Shown: positions 43,156-51,793, counted from the stretch's first letter. The stretch: 64,000 nt of DNA from Arthrobacter sp. ISL-72 (GCF_018613755.1 NZ_JAGGPP010000010.1:62001-126000); one strand, 5' to 3'. Made by a program: numbers and translations. Notes: a model not told the origin generated them from the sequence alone.

Positions 43156-45471
43156 GTGGCCACCGCCCGGATTGACCCAGACACCCGTATCCTCATCATC
43201 GGCGCAGGCGTCGTTGGAGCCGCGCTGGCCGACGACCTGACACGCCAAGGCATGAAGTCCGTAACCGTAGTGGACCAAGGTCCCCTGTACCGGACAGGTG
43301 GGTCGTCCTCCCACGCGCCGGGCTTCGCATTCCAGACCACGGGCACAGCCGTGATGTCCGAGCTTGCAAGGCGGACGCTGGACAAGCTGGACGGACTCTC
43401 CTGGGACGGTGAATGGATCCTCAAGCGGGTTGGGGGCCTCGAACTGGCCTGTGATGGGGAGCGGCTGGAGTACCTGCACCGCCGGCAGAACCTCGCACAG
43501 TCATGGGGCGTTCCCTCCCGCATTGTTAGTCCTGAAGAGTGCGGAAAGCTGTTCCCGGCCCTGGACACTTCCAGCGTGCTGGGCGGTTTGCACACTCCAT
43601 CGGATGGAGTCGTAAAAGCGGTCCGCGCCGTGGAGTGGCAAGCTCGCCGGGCCATCGAAAATGGGGCACGCTTTTACGGCCATACCCAGGTCACAGGGTT
43701 CCGAATCGAAGCCGGCCGGGTCAGCGGCGTCGATGTCCGGGCGACGCCGCCGGTGCCCGGCAACCCCTGCAAGGGGGAACGGCTCCCGGAAGGAACCTCA
43801 TTCCTGGAAGCCGATGTCGTCGTCGTGTGCGCCGGACTGTGGGGTCCAAGCCTCGGAAGGATGCTCGGATTGGAGCTACCCATGGTTCCCATGGAGCACT
43901 GCTCATCGTCAACCAGTGCCCTTCCTTCCCTTTCCGGCTTCAGCGAGCGGGAGGAAATCGCCTTGCCCATGGTGCGCCACCAAGCCACGGGCTCGTACTT
44001 CCGACAGTACGGTGAACGGCTTCTCTGGGGCAGCTATGAGCATCGCGTCATTCCCGTGGACCAGTCGGAGATCGCCAGCCCCGAAGACTTTTCCAGTACT
44101 CGGACCGAGCCCGCCATCCACCCCTTGACCTGGAACGACCTCAAAGACGGTTGGACTGAGCTCAAGCGGCTGTTTCCCGAGGCCAATAACTGTGAACCGG
44201 AAGATGGCTACAACGGAATTTTTTCGTTCACTCCCGACGGCAACCCGCTCCTAGGCGAGGTTCCAGGGATCCGGGGTCTTTGGCTGGGTGAGTCAGTATG
44301 GCTCACCCAGTCGGCGGGCGTCGCCGGTGTCCTCGCCGAGTGGATTGTCACCGGAGATCCGGGCATCGACACCACTACCCTGGACTTCCGCCGCTTCGAC
44401 CAGGCACACCTGACGAGGTCAGCCAGCATTGCCAGGGCGAGTGAAAATTACGACGAGGTCTACGACATCCACCACCCACGCTGGCAAACCAAGCAACTAA
44501 GGAAATTCGCGACCACCCCCTTCTACCTTCGGCAGGAAGCCCTGAAGGCAGAATTCGGAACCTCGCAGGGCGGCTGGGAGCGTCCACTGTGGTACGCCAG
44601 TGATGCAAAACGGCTGCACGCCGAACGGGACGCTTGGGGAACGTATGGATGGTCCCCGGCAATTTCCATCGAGGCTCGGCATGCCCTCCATGTCGCCGGG
44701 CTCGTCGACAGAGGAGCTACCAGTATCTTTGAGGTGCGCGGTGACAACGCGGGAAGACACCTGCAGGAAATCCTCTCCTCGCCACTGTCCTTGCAGGTGG
44801 ATGATTCTGCCCCGGCTCTCGTGGAAAGCCCGTCCGGCGGTATCGCAGCCGAACTAACGTTGGTCCGCGCCGCCCAGGACTCCTACCTCGTGATCGGCAG
44901 CACCCCGGAGGATATCTGGCAGCTCCGCCGGGAGAGCCGGCACTCCACCACGGTTACCGTCTCCGACCTGTCCTCCTCAACAACGGCGTTGGCCCTGATA
45001 GGGCCTGAAGCTGCCGCGGTACTCCGTTCAGTAACGCACGGGGCGCTGCCCCCGACCGGGTCCCCCCTCGCCCCAATCCTCGACGTCGGCGGCGTCCCCG
45101 TCCGCGCGGTGGCAGAATCCCTCACCGGCCTGGGCGGATGGACGCTCTATTCTGCTACGGAGCACGGGCTGTACCTTTGGGACCTCCTCCTCGAGGCAGG
45201 TGCACGGCACGGGCTTGGACTGGTCGGCGATGAAGCATTCACCGCCCTGCGGATCGCCAACGGGGTCCCGGCGTTTGGAATCGAGTACGGCCCACAGGAC
45301 AACGCCCTTGAGGCAGGGCTGGTTGAGGCACGGGCCGGTCAAGGCCCACGTCCCGGCCACCGGCTGCTCGTGCGGTTGAGGATGTCGAGCGATCGCCATG
45401 CAATCATTTCGGGTGAACCGGTATCGCTGGACGGTTCCGTGGTTGGGTATCTCACGAGCACGTGCTGTTGA
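43156..45471 (+). CDS. FAD/folate-dependent N-demethylase, dimethylglycine/sarcosine dehydrogenase family, C-terminus truncated
   Basis: 771 residues from the GTG at 43156 with AAGGGAG five bases upstream. The N-terminal half is a DAO domain: ILIIGAGVVGAALADDL with GxGxxG, covalent-flavin His region RTGGSSSHAPGFAFQ, YNGIFSFTPDGNPLLGEVPG. The C-terminal half is a GcvT-like folate-binding domain (FEVRGDNAGRHLQEILSSPL, EAFTALRIANGVPAFGIEYG). It should demethylate a dimethyl- or monomethyl-amino acid, passing the carbon to tetrahydrofolate. Relatives end with about 40 further residues after VVGYLTS; here the frame ends LTSTCC at the junction with the racemase remnant, and the usual FIGREAL-type block is also shortened. 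It may be inactive. In this context N-methylproline or dimethylglycine is a plausible substrate. Confidence 0.82.
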   Translation: MATARIDPDTRILIIGAGVVGAALADDLTRQGMKSVTVVDQGPLYRTGGSSSHAPGFAFQTTGTAVMSELARRTLDKLDGLSWDGEWILKRVGGLELACDGERLEYLHRRQNLAQSWGVPSRIVSPEECGKLFPALDTSSVLGGLHTPSDGVVKAVRAVEWQARRAIENGARFYGHTQVTGFRIEAGRVSGVDVRATPPVPGNPCKGERLPEGTSFLEADVVVVCAGLWGPSLGRMLGLELPMVPMEHCSSSTSALPSLSGFSEREEIALPMVRHQATGSYFRQYGERLLWGSYEHRVIPVDQSEIASPEDFSSTRTEPAIHPLTWNDLKDGWTELKRLFPEANNCEPEDGYNGIFSFTPDGNPLLGEVPGIRGLWLGESVWLTQSAGVAGVLAEWIVTGDPGIDTTTLDFRRFDQAHLTRSASIARASENYDEVYDIHHPRWQTKQLRKFATTPFYLRQEALKAEFGTSQGGWERPLWYASDAKRLHAERDAWGTYGWSPAISIEARHALHVAGLVDRGATSIFEVRGDNAGRHLQEILSSPLSLQVDDSAPALVESPSGGIAAELTLVRAAQDSYLVIGSTPEDIWQLRRESRHSTTVTVSDLSSSTTALALIGPEAAAVLRSVTHGALPPTGSPLAPILDVGGVPVRAVAESLTGLGGWTLYSATEHGLYLWDLLLEAGARHGLGLVGDEAFTALRIANGVPAFGIEYGPQDNALEAGLVEARAGQGPRPGHRLLVRLRMSSDRHAIISGEPVSLDGSVVGYLTSTCC

Positions 45472-45484
45472 TGCGCTTATGGCC

Positions 45485-45790
45485 TTAGACCGAGGCTTCC
45501 ATGGGCTGGACGGCATCGGCAACCTGGAAACACTGGGTCCTCCGGGTCCAGAACGTAGGTGCTGAAGCCTGTGATCCAGGCCGTCCGCTGATCCTGGGTA
45601 CCACGCCGCTCCGTCCGGCGATTTCAACTTTTTCGACCAACTCGCCGGTGTAGACGGTACCCATCATGCCCGTGACGGAAGGGCTCGTTCAGTGCGAGCT
45701 CGCCTTTTACGTGCAGGGCAGCCATTTTGGCGCAGGTTCCTGTCCCGCAGGGGCAGCGGTCCACCCCGCCCGCCCCCTGAGGGGATGGGT
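45485..45790 (-). pseudogene. proline racemase / 4-hydroxyproline epimerase family, C-terminal third, frameshifted
   Basis: The minus strand holds GGVDRCPCGTGTCAKMAALH, VKGELALNEPF, MMGTVYTGELVEKVEIAGRS, then ISG, TAWITGFSTYVLDPEDP and QVADAVQPMEASV, with at least two changes of frame. The CPCGTG motif includes the second catalytic Cys of true racemases and epimerases, which is Thr in trans-3-hydroxyproline dehydratases. The N-terminal two thirds with the first Cys are absent, cut just before the stop of the Ldh-type gene at 45794. It links the island to proline or hydroxyproline stereochemistry. Confidence 0.75.
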
Positions 45791-45793
45791 GGT

Positions 45794-46771
45794 TCACACG
45801 GGTTGAGCGGCTTCACGCAGACGCTGCAGCGTCCCGGCGTCGATGTCGAGTTGATCTGGCAGTTCGGTGAGTCCCATAGCAGGAATCCGGACCTGATGCT
45901 GATCCTGCAGGGTTCCGAATTGCTTGGTCAGGCGTTCCACCGAACCGCCGAAATTGGCAGGGTCGATACTCAGCAGGAAGACCCCGATGCCAGGGGAAGT
46001 GCCGCCTTGATCGAACGGTGCGGCGTCCACGGAAAACGAGGCGCCTGAGAGCGTCGCAAGGATTTCCATCAGCAGGGCCACGTTTCCACCGCGATGTCCA
46101 CCGAAGGGCAAAAGGGTTCCCTGAAGGGCTTCGTTGGCGTCCTGCGTCTGTTGCCCGCTGGCGTCAAGGGCCCACCCTTGCGGAACGGGGTCACCAGCAT
46201 CTGCCGCGCGCCTGATGTTGACGAATGCGGTGGAGGATGATGCCTGATCAATGACCAAGGGCAGTATGCCTGGCCGGGGAATGCCGTAGGCGAGGGGATT
46301 GGTACCGAGGACCCGTTTCGGGGACCCTCCGATGGACATCAACGCCGGGCTGTTGGCTGAGGCGAAAGCGATGAACCCCTGTTGCGCCAGCCGCCGTGCG
46401 TAGTAGCCAAGCTCGCCACAGGTGTAGGACTGCCGGATCCACAGTGCGGCAATGCCCGACTCCCGCGTGGCATTCAGAAGCTCGTCAAAAGCGGCGGCGA
46501 AGGCGGACTGTGCAAGGCCGCTGCCGGCGTCGACGTCTATCACGGCGGGAGCCGCGCGGCGGACTTTGGGCTGGGCGTCTGAAACGATACGTCCCTGCGT
46601 GTAGCCGTCGAGATAGTCGAACAAGTGGGCCACGCCAACCGCGCGGTTGCCAACCTGCTCGGCTTCGACGGTGGCTTCGGCCGGGACATGGGCGTCCCGC
46701 GTTCCTGCACCGGAGTGCAACAAGGCTTGTTCGCACAATTTTGCAAGTACTTCCCGTTGAATGATGCTCAC
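45794..46771 (-). CDS. Ldh-type (malate/L-lactate dehydrogenase 2 family) oxidoreductase, possible delta-1-pyrroline-2-carboxylate reductase
   Basis: 325 residues from the GTG at 46771 (VSIIQREVLAKLCEQALLHS) with AGAGGAA upstream; the frame is open further to 46996 without similarity. Family blocks: GVAHLFDYLDGYTQGRI, GYYARRLAQQGFIAFASANS, RVLGTNPLAYGIPRPG, and GGHRGGNVALLMEILATLSG. Members include YlbC, DpkA and delta-1-pyrroline-2-carboxylate reductases. Next to a proline racemase remnant and a proline dehydrogenase, reduction of pyrroline-2-carboxylate to L-proline is the best guess, but malate or lactate dehydrogenase activity cannot be excluded from sequence. Confidence 0.85.
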   Translation of the reverse strand: MSIIQREVLAKLCEQALLHSGAGTRDAHVPAEATVEAEQVGNRAVGVAHLFDYLDGYTQGRIVSDAQPKVRRAAPAVIDVDAGSGLAQSAFAAAFDELLNATRESGIAALWIRQSYTCGELGYYARRLAQQGFIAFASANSPALMSIGGSPKRVLGTNPLAYGIPRPGILPLVIDQASSSTAFVNIRRAADAGDPVPQGWALDASGQQTQDANEALQGTLLPFGGHRGGNVALLMEILATLSGASFSVDAAPFDQGGTSPGIGVFLLSIDPANFGGSVERLTKQFGTLQDQHQVRIPAMGLTELPDQLDIDAGTLQRLREAAQPV

Positions 46772-47062
46772 TGGAAGTACGTTCCTCTCATGGGGCTTTT
46801 CGTCCAGAGGCTGGTCTCTCTTGGACACATGACGCTGTTCACCTCGGACGGCGTGGCTCCTGGATGGATCTGTTGGGCACATGATTGCGGGGGAGTTCGC
46901 GATCCTTGTCCCAATGCGTGTTGGTGTGCGGAGAAATACAGCGGAAAGGGTGAAGCTGCCTGCGGCTGCTGGGCCAGCTTGATCCGTCCTTGTCACGTCG
47001 ACCCTGGCCGCCGCTCATGCACGGAGCACGGTGTGGCTGTAGTCACAGTCACGAATGTAATG

Positions 47063-47072
47063 TGTGATCACA
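47063..47072 (+). promoter_or_regulatory. TGTGATCACATAT operator (copy 1 of 2)
   Basis: Exact 13-mer on the plus strand (47063-47075), 292 bases upstream of the Ldh-type gene start and 219 bases upstream of the MFS start. Confidence 0.75.
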
Positions 47073-47131
47073 TATCGAGTCAAGAGAGGGCCGATTGTTT
47101 CCTTCAGGAAGAGCCGGTCGTTGACGTGATA

Positions 47132-47141
47132 TGTGATCACA
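47132..47141 (-). promoter_or_regulatory. TGTGATCACATAT operator (copy 2 of 2)
   Basis: Exact 13-mer on the minus strand (47141 back to 47129), 60 bases from copy 1 and in the opposite orientation; about 150 bases upstream of the MFS start. Paired sites could allow looping or two-promoter control. Confidence 0.75.
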
Positions 47142-47290
47142 CGCTAGATTGGTTGTGATGGTTACCACACCATGATGAGAAGCTCCCATCCTGGGAACGC
47201 GCGAAGAGCCCGATCCGAGGTTCACAAGCGCCTCCCTCCTCCTCGACGAAGGAGAAATCCCATGTCCATCCCTGAGTACAGGAGCCACCG

Positions 47291-48637
47291 GTGCCTTCCC
47301 TAAAGAACACAACACAAACCACCGAGGATGCCTCAGTCAAGGCGTTTAAACGCCGCTTTCTGACCAGGCTGACCGCCGTTCTGGTCGGGGGAATGTTCCT
47401 GGACGGCTACATCCTCGGGATTGTCGGCACGGTGATCGGCACCATTACCACTGAACTGAGCTTCACCCCCTTGTGGGAGGGCCTGATCGTGGCCTCGTCA
47501 CTGCTCGGCATTCTGGTTGGTTCACCGGTCGGCGGCTGGCTTGGCGACAAGTTCGGGCGCAAACCACTGTTCATGATTGACATGGGCATCTTCGTCATCG
47601 GCTCCGCCCTCCAGTTCTTCGTCCATGAACCGTGGCAGTTGTTCGTGGTGCGACTCCTCATGGGCATTGCCGTCGGCGTCGAATACTCCGTTGGCTGGCC
47701 GCTGATGTCGGAGTTCGCCCCCGCCAGAATGCGGGGACGCCTGATGGGCCTGACCCTGGTCGCCTTTTACGTCGGCTTCATGGTCGCCTTCATTGTGGGC
47801 TACGTGCTGACCAAGAACACTACGGTGGACTGGCGGATTATCCTCGGTTCGAGCACGCTTCCTGCGGTCATACTGTTCTTTGCCCGCTTCGGCCTGCCGG
47901 AGTCGCCTCGTTGGCTCTGGAGCAAGGGCCGTCACGACGAGGCCCGCGCGGTGGCGTACAAGTACATGGAAGACGCCACCGACATGAACGACGTCGAGCA
48001 CGAGCACGACCGCCCACAGGGCACCTTCAAGATGCTGTTTTCACGCCGGTATTGGCGGGCTACTCTGTTCTGCTCGATGTTCTGGCTCTGTGCGGTCACC
48101 CCGTACTTCGCGATCGCCACCTTTGCCGAGAGCGTGCTCGAAGGCTACGGACTAAGCCAGGGACTTGCCGGCGGGGTGGGACTCTCGGCGGTTGCCACAG
48201 CAGGCGTAATCCTGACCGTGGTCCTGATCGATCGGCTCGGCCGCCGCGTATTGACCGTCCCTCCGCAGTGGCTTTGCTTCCTTCTCCTGATGGTCATCGG
48301 CCTCTGGGCGGGTGCGCCGGCCTGGGTGGTCCTGGCCTGCTTCCTGGCCTTTTCCTTCTTCAACGCGGGCTACAACACACTGACAGGTATCTATCCCGGA
48401 GAGGTGTTCCCCACTGAAATCCGCGGCATCGGAACTGGCTTCGCCACTGCGGTCAGCCGTGTTGGAGCGGGTGCCGGGACCTTCCTGCTGCCGTGGTCCA
48501 TGGTGACCTACGGGGCGCAGATAACAATGCTGATGGCCGCCGGGCTCACTCTCATCGGTGCCGTCCTGTCCCAGTGGCTGGCGCCCGAGACCAAGGGTAA
48601 GTCCCTCACCGAGACCGCTTCCGGATTCTCCCACTAA
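47291..48637 (+). CDS. MFS transporter (sugar-porter-like group)
   Basis: 448 residues, 12 membrane segments. GGMFLDGYILGIVGTVIGTI at helix 1, loop motif PVGGWLGDKFGRKPLFMIDM, FGLPESPRWLWSKGRHDEA after helix 6, VVLIDRLGRRVL in the second half, and the late block YPGEVFPTEIRGIGTGFATA. GTG start at 47291 after AGGAG. Related proteins carry organic acids, aromatic acids or betaines as well as sugars. The two upstream operators put it in the proline-island regulon, so a methylated or hydroxylated proline, or other betaine, is a reasonable candidate substrate. Confidence 0.88.
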   Translation: MPSLKNTTQTTEDASVKAFKRRFLTRLTAVLVGGMFLDGYILGIVGTVIGTITTELSFTPLWEGLIVASSLLGILVGSPVGGWLGDKFGRKPLFMIDMGIFVIGSALQFFVHEPWQLFVVRLLMGIAVGVEYSVGWPLMSEFAPARMRGRLMGLTLVAFYVGFMVAFIVGYVLTKNTTVDWRIILGSSTLPAVILFFARFGLPESPRWLWSKGRHDEARAVAYKYMEDATDMNDVEHEHDRPQGTFKMLFSRRYWRATLFCSMFWLCAVTPYFAIATFAESVLEGYGLSQGLAGGVGLSAVATAGVILTVVLIDRLGRRVLTVPPQWLCFLLLMVIGLWAGAPAWVVLACFLAFSFFNAGYNTLTGIYPGEVFPTEIRGIGTGFATAVSRVGAGAGTFLLPWSMVTYGAQITMLMAAGLTLIGAVLSQWLAPETKGKSLTETASGFSH

Positions 48638-48693
48638 CCGACTTTGGCGCCCAGTGCCTCCACGACACCACGACAGTAAAGGCAAGGATAATA

Positions 48694-48801
48694 ATGAGCT
48701 CAAAAGTCAAGGAACTTTCAGAAACCACGTCGACGGTCGAACTCGATGACACCTGTGACGGTCCGGACTGCTTCTTCTGCCGCGGACCCGAAACCGACTA
48801 G
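48694..48801 (+). CDS. 35-residue Cys-containing microprotein
   Basis: ATG at 48694 preceded by AAGGA, 56 bases after the MFS stop and probably in the same transcript. A polar, acidic N-terminal part (SSKVKELSETTSTVELDDT) leads to CDGPDCFFCRGPETD, giving C-x4-C-x2-C at residues 21, 26 and 29. This could bind a metal or be modified; I do not recognise a family. The TAG stop lies within the CTAG target site of the IS5-type element, so the coding sequence is complete but anything downstream in the operon is cut off. Confidence 0.6.
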   Translation: MSSKVKELSETTSTVELDDTCDGPDCFFCRGPETD

Positions 48802-49740
48802 GGCGTGTCTCCTAAATGGGCTGGGCGTTGGTTGAATAACTGGGGTGGTGTCGCGTTTCCAGATTTCACTGATGAGCAGTGGGCCCGCGTTGAGCCTTTG
48901 TTACCAAGTTCCGATGGCCAGCGCGGGTGCCCGTTCCGTAATAACCGCCAGATTGTAGAAGGCATGGCGTACCGGTACCGGTGCGGGATAGCGTGGCGGG
49001 ATCTGCCGGAGCAATTCGGGGCGTGGCAAACCGTTTGGAAGCGGCACCGCCGCTATGCTGCGGACGGGATCTGGGACCGTATCCACGCGGTATTGCTGGC
49101 TGAGGCGGACGCCAACGGAGAGATCGACTGGACTGTTTCAGTGGATTCGACCATTAACCGGGCGCACCAGCATGGAACGAACCTTCCCCGCACCACAGGG
49201 GGATCCGCCGAATTACAAGAAACTCTGGATCGAGCCTGAGGACCACGCCGTGGGCCGGTCCAGGGGCGGGCTGAGCGCAAAGATCCATCACGCCTGCGAC
49301 CGCCGGGGCCGTCCCTTGGCGTTCATTCTGGGACCGTGCCAGGGACCGGACTCACGCATGTTTCCCCACGTCACCAATGCGATCAGCGTGCCGCGGCTTG
49401 GCGGCGGCCGGGCCAGGAACCGACCTGACGCGGTCATGGGCGACAAGGCCTACTCGTCCCGGGCCAACGGAGCCCTTCTGCGTGAGAAGAAGATCAGGGG
49501 CCATCATTCCCGACCCAGGGACCAGATCGCCAACCGTAAACGCAAAGGCTCCCGCGGCGGCCGGCCCGTGGACTTCGATAGCGAAGCCTATAAAGGCCGG
49601 TCCGTCGTCGAGCAATCCTTCAGCCTCTTCAAACAATGGCGCAGCATCGCCACCCGATACGACCGACTCGCCATCACCTACCGGGCAGGCGTCGCTCTCT
49701 ACGCCTCCCTGATCTGGTTATGGCAATAAGGAGACACTCC
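48802..49740 (+). mobile_element. IS5-family insertion sequence, 939 bases, with CTAG target duplication
   Basis: Ends: GGCGTGTCTCCTAAATGG on the left and the complement of AATAAGGAGACACTCC on the right, i.e. inverted repeats GG(C/A)GTGTCTCCT. The element is flanked by CTAG at 48798-48801 and 49741-49744. Encodes one transposase in two overlapping frames (IS427-type organisation). It landed exactly at the stop codon of the microprotein gene. Confidence 0.85.
48805..49729 (+). CDS. IS5-family (IS427-type) transposase in two overlapping frames
   Basis: First frame (48805-49239): DUF4096-like N-terminus FPDFTDEQWARVEPLLPSSD, YRCGIAWRDLPEQFGAWQTV, and the first catalytic Asp in TVSVDSTINRAHQHG. 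Second frame, reached near 49210-49240, ends at 49729: DHAVGRSRGGLSAKIHHACD, AVMGDKAYSSRANG with the second Asp, and RSVVEQSFSLFKQWRSIATR with the Glu. Together they form the DDE set. Such elements make the full enzyme by programmed frameshifting, so the split is expected. The true start may be downstream of the GTG at 48805. Confidence 0.88.
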
Positions 49741-49790
49741 CTAGTGCGGGCCGGCGCCCGCGACGACGCCAGCTTGGGCCAGCCTCTCGC

Positions 49791-50264
49791 TTAGAGGCGG
49801 AGTTCCATGAAAATGCTGCTTGGATCGAGGACGTAGCCGGCAAAGGAAGGGCACTCGGTGAATCCGTTGCGGACATACAGGCGCCGTGCGGGCGCAAAAT
49901 AGTCCTCGGTTCCAGTCTCAAGATAGATGCGCTCGAAGTCCAGGGTTCGGGCCGCGTCAAGGATGTGCCTGAGCATCAGCGTGGCGACCCCTCGCCCCCG
50001 CGCGGTTGCCGTGGTGCGCATGGACTTGATTTCGCCGTGCTTCGCTGAGCCGTGCGGGGAATCGAGGAGCTTGAGCGCGCCACACCCCAAGAGCTGGCCC
50101 TCCTCGCGTGCCGTCCAGAACGTGACCGATGGTGCGGACAGTGCGGAATGGTCCAGAGCGTGCACGCTTTCGGCCGGCGACGTGGCGAACATGTCTGCCA
50201 GGTGCTCGCTCAGGAGTTGGCGGACATCTCCCCGCGCCGGGTCATCCTGGTCAATGTGAATCAT
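49791..50264 (-). CDS. GNAT-family N-acetyltransferase
   Basis: 157 residues. Acetyl-CoA binding block TTATARGRGVATLMLRHILD (R-x-x-G-x-A type), preceded by GCGALKLLDSPHGSAKHGEI and followed by YLETGTEDYFAPARRLYVRN with the typical Y-x-x-x-G-F end. Similar proteins acetylate small molecules or act in stress resistance; the substrate is unknown. Stands alone after the IS element. Confidence 0.88.
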   Translation of the reverse strand: MIHIDQDDPARGDVRQLLSEHLADMFATSPAESVHALDHSALSAPSVTFWTAREEGQLLGCGALKLLDSPHGSAKHGEIKSMRTTATARGRGVATLMLRHILDAARTLDFERIYLETGTEDYFAPARRLYVRNGFTECPSFAGYVLDPSSIFMELRL

Positions 50265-50572
50265 CGCCCCAAATTTACCCGGCTGCTGAGCCGGTACGAA
50301 AGTTGGGTGCGGACGCCAGCGGGAGTCCCCACGCGTGGATGCGGCAGAGCCGCACTTCCCTGGGTCGCCACTTCGACCCGGTCACGTGCCGGATGCTGGA
50401 CGCACTGATCGAAGACTCCTTCCTGCACGCAGCTTTGGATACCGAACAGCACGACCGGGCCGTGACGGCGGAGGCGGTCGCCCGGATCACCACACCCCGT
50501 TCCGTGCAGGGGCGCTGACGGCTTCGTTCAAAACGCAAACGGACGACGGCGGGCCGGAGCAACCCGTCTCCG
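50265..50572 (+). other. 308-base region with a possible short gene fragment
   Basis: The plus frame ending at 50518 (RHFDPVTCRMLDALIEDSFL, ALDTEQHDRAVTAEAVARIT) has coding-like codon use over about 60 residues but no clear start or known family; it may be the end of a lost gene. After it, CGGACGACGGCGGG at 50540-50553 is one arm of the repeated terminator seen at 58281 and 60456, here with an imperfect second arm. Confidence 0.4.
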
Positions 50573-51793
50573 TCAGCTCAGAACGACCAGGCCGTCGGCG
50601 ACAAGCCTGCCGTCGTGGATGACGGTGCGGTCGGTGCCGCGGTCCATAACGGTGCTGGTGACGGTCTCGCCGTCGACCAGGACAATGTCCGCCCGATCCC
50701 CGGGTGCCAAGCCGGGCAGGTCGTCGGGACTGGTGAGGCGCTGGATGGTGCGGTCCATGATGGACGCGCCTCCGATGGTGGCGATCGCCGCACAGTGCTC
50801 GATCAGCCGGTCCTTGCGCAACCGGTGCGTGAAGGCCAGCTGCCAGGTGCGGTCGAGCATGTCGCAATTGCCGTACGGGCTCCAGTAATCCCGCTGGCCG
50901 TCCTCGCCCAAACCGACACGGATCCCGGCCTCGGTCATGCGGGCCAGGTCGAACTGCGTGCCGCCGGTAGCCGGGGCGACCGTCGCCCAAGCGACGTCCA
51001 ACTCGGCCATCTGCTCCACGAGCCGGGCCGTCACATCGGGTTGGACATTGGCCAGATCGTAGGCGTGGGACAGCGAGACGCGTCCTTCCATACCCAGCGC
51101 GCGGGTACGTTCGAAGACAAGTTCCGCGCTGAAGACACCCAGGTGGCCTGGCTCGTGCAGGTGAATATCGACGTCCACCCCGTACTTCTCCGCCAGGCCG
51201 AACACGATATCCAGGTGGCGCACCGGGTCACGGTCCAGCTGGCAGGGATCAATGCCGCCGACGGTTGTCGCACCCGCACGCAGGGCCTCCTCGAGGAGCG
51301 GAACGGTGCCGTCCTCAAGCAGGAGGCCTGCCTGAGGGAAAGCCATAACCCGCACGTCGGCGGCGTGGGCGAAGCGCTCCTTCGCGGCCAGCACTGCCTC
51401 GAACCGCTCAAGCTTGCAGTCCACGTCGATCTGCGCGTAGGAACGGACTCGCGTGGTCCCCAGCGCAATCATTCGCTCCAGCGTTCCCGCCACGACATCC
51501 CTGTAGGGAATGGGGGTGTCGCGCCAGTTTTCCCGGTCGTTGCACATCATGTTCCACACGCCGGGCGAGGCGGTGTGCTCCCGGAACGGCAGCCCGATCC
51601 GTGTCGAATCGAGGTGGACGTGTACGTCGGTAAAGGCGGGCATGGCGATCCGGCCATGTCCGTCGATGGCCCCGCCGGAGGAGTCAGCTACTTCCACGGC
51701 GGTCCCCGCCGGGTGAACGGCGGCAATCCTCCCCTCGCGAACCTCAAGGTCTACGGCGTCCCGGCCCCAGGGGCGGACATTGGTGATGAGCAT
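50573..51793 (-). CDS. amidohydrolase, cytosine-deaminase-like
   Basis: 406 residues. Metal-dependent hydrolase with the HxH motif in MPAFTDVHVHLDSTRIGLPF, the later His in VDIHLHEPGHLGV and VSLSHAYDLAN, and the Asp in VGLGEDGQRDYWSPYG; the C-terminal composite domain ends DLPGLAPGDRADIVLVDGE. It is like CodA and N-isopropylammelide-type hydrolases acting on cyclic amides or imines. 85 bases after the DUF3100 gene and presumably co-transcribed. Confidence 0.88.
   Translation of the reverse strand: MLITNVRPWGRDAVDLEVREGRIAAVHPAGTAVEVADSSGGAIDGHGRIAMPAFTDVHVHLDSTRIGLPFREHTASPGVWNMMCNDRENWRDTPIPYRDVVAGTLERMIALGTTRVRSYAQIDVDCKLERFEAVLAAKERFAHAADVRVMAFPQAGLLLEDGTVPLLEEALRAGATTVGGIDPCQLDRDPVRHLDIVFGLAEKYGVDVDIHLHEPGHLGVFSAELVFERTRALGMEGRVSLSHAYDLANVQPDVTARLVEQMAELDVAWATVAPATGGTQFDLARMTEAGIRVGLGEDGQRDYWSPYGNCDMLDRTWQLAFTHRLRKDRLIEHCAAIATIGGASIMDRTIQRLTSPDDLPGLAPGDRADIVLVDGETVTSTVMDRGTDRTVIHDGRLVADGLVVLS

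Larger units (their letters stand above)
46772..47290 (+). other. 519-base divergent promoter region with two operators
   Basis: Between the Ldh-type gene and the MFS gene. No gene is recognisable. The right part is AT-richer and carries operators at 47063 and 47132, suggesting one for each divergent promoter. Confidence 0.5.
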
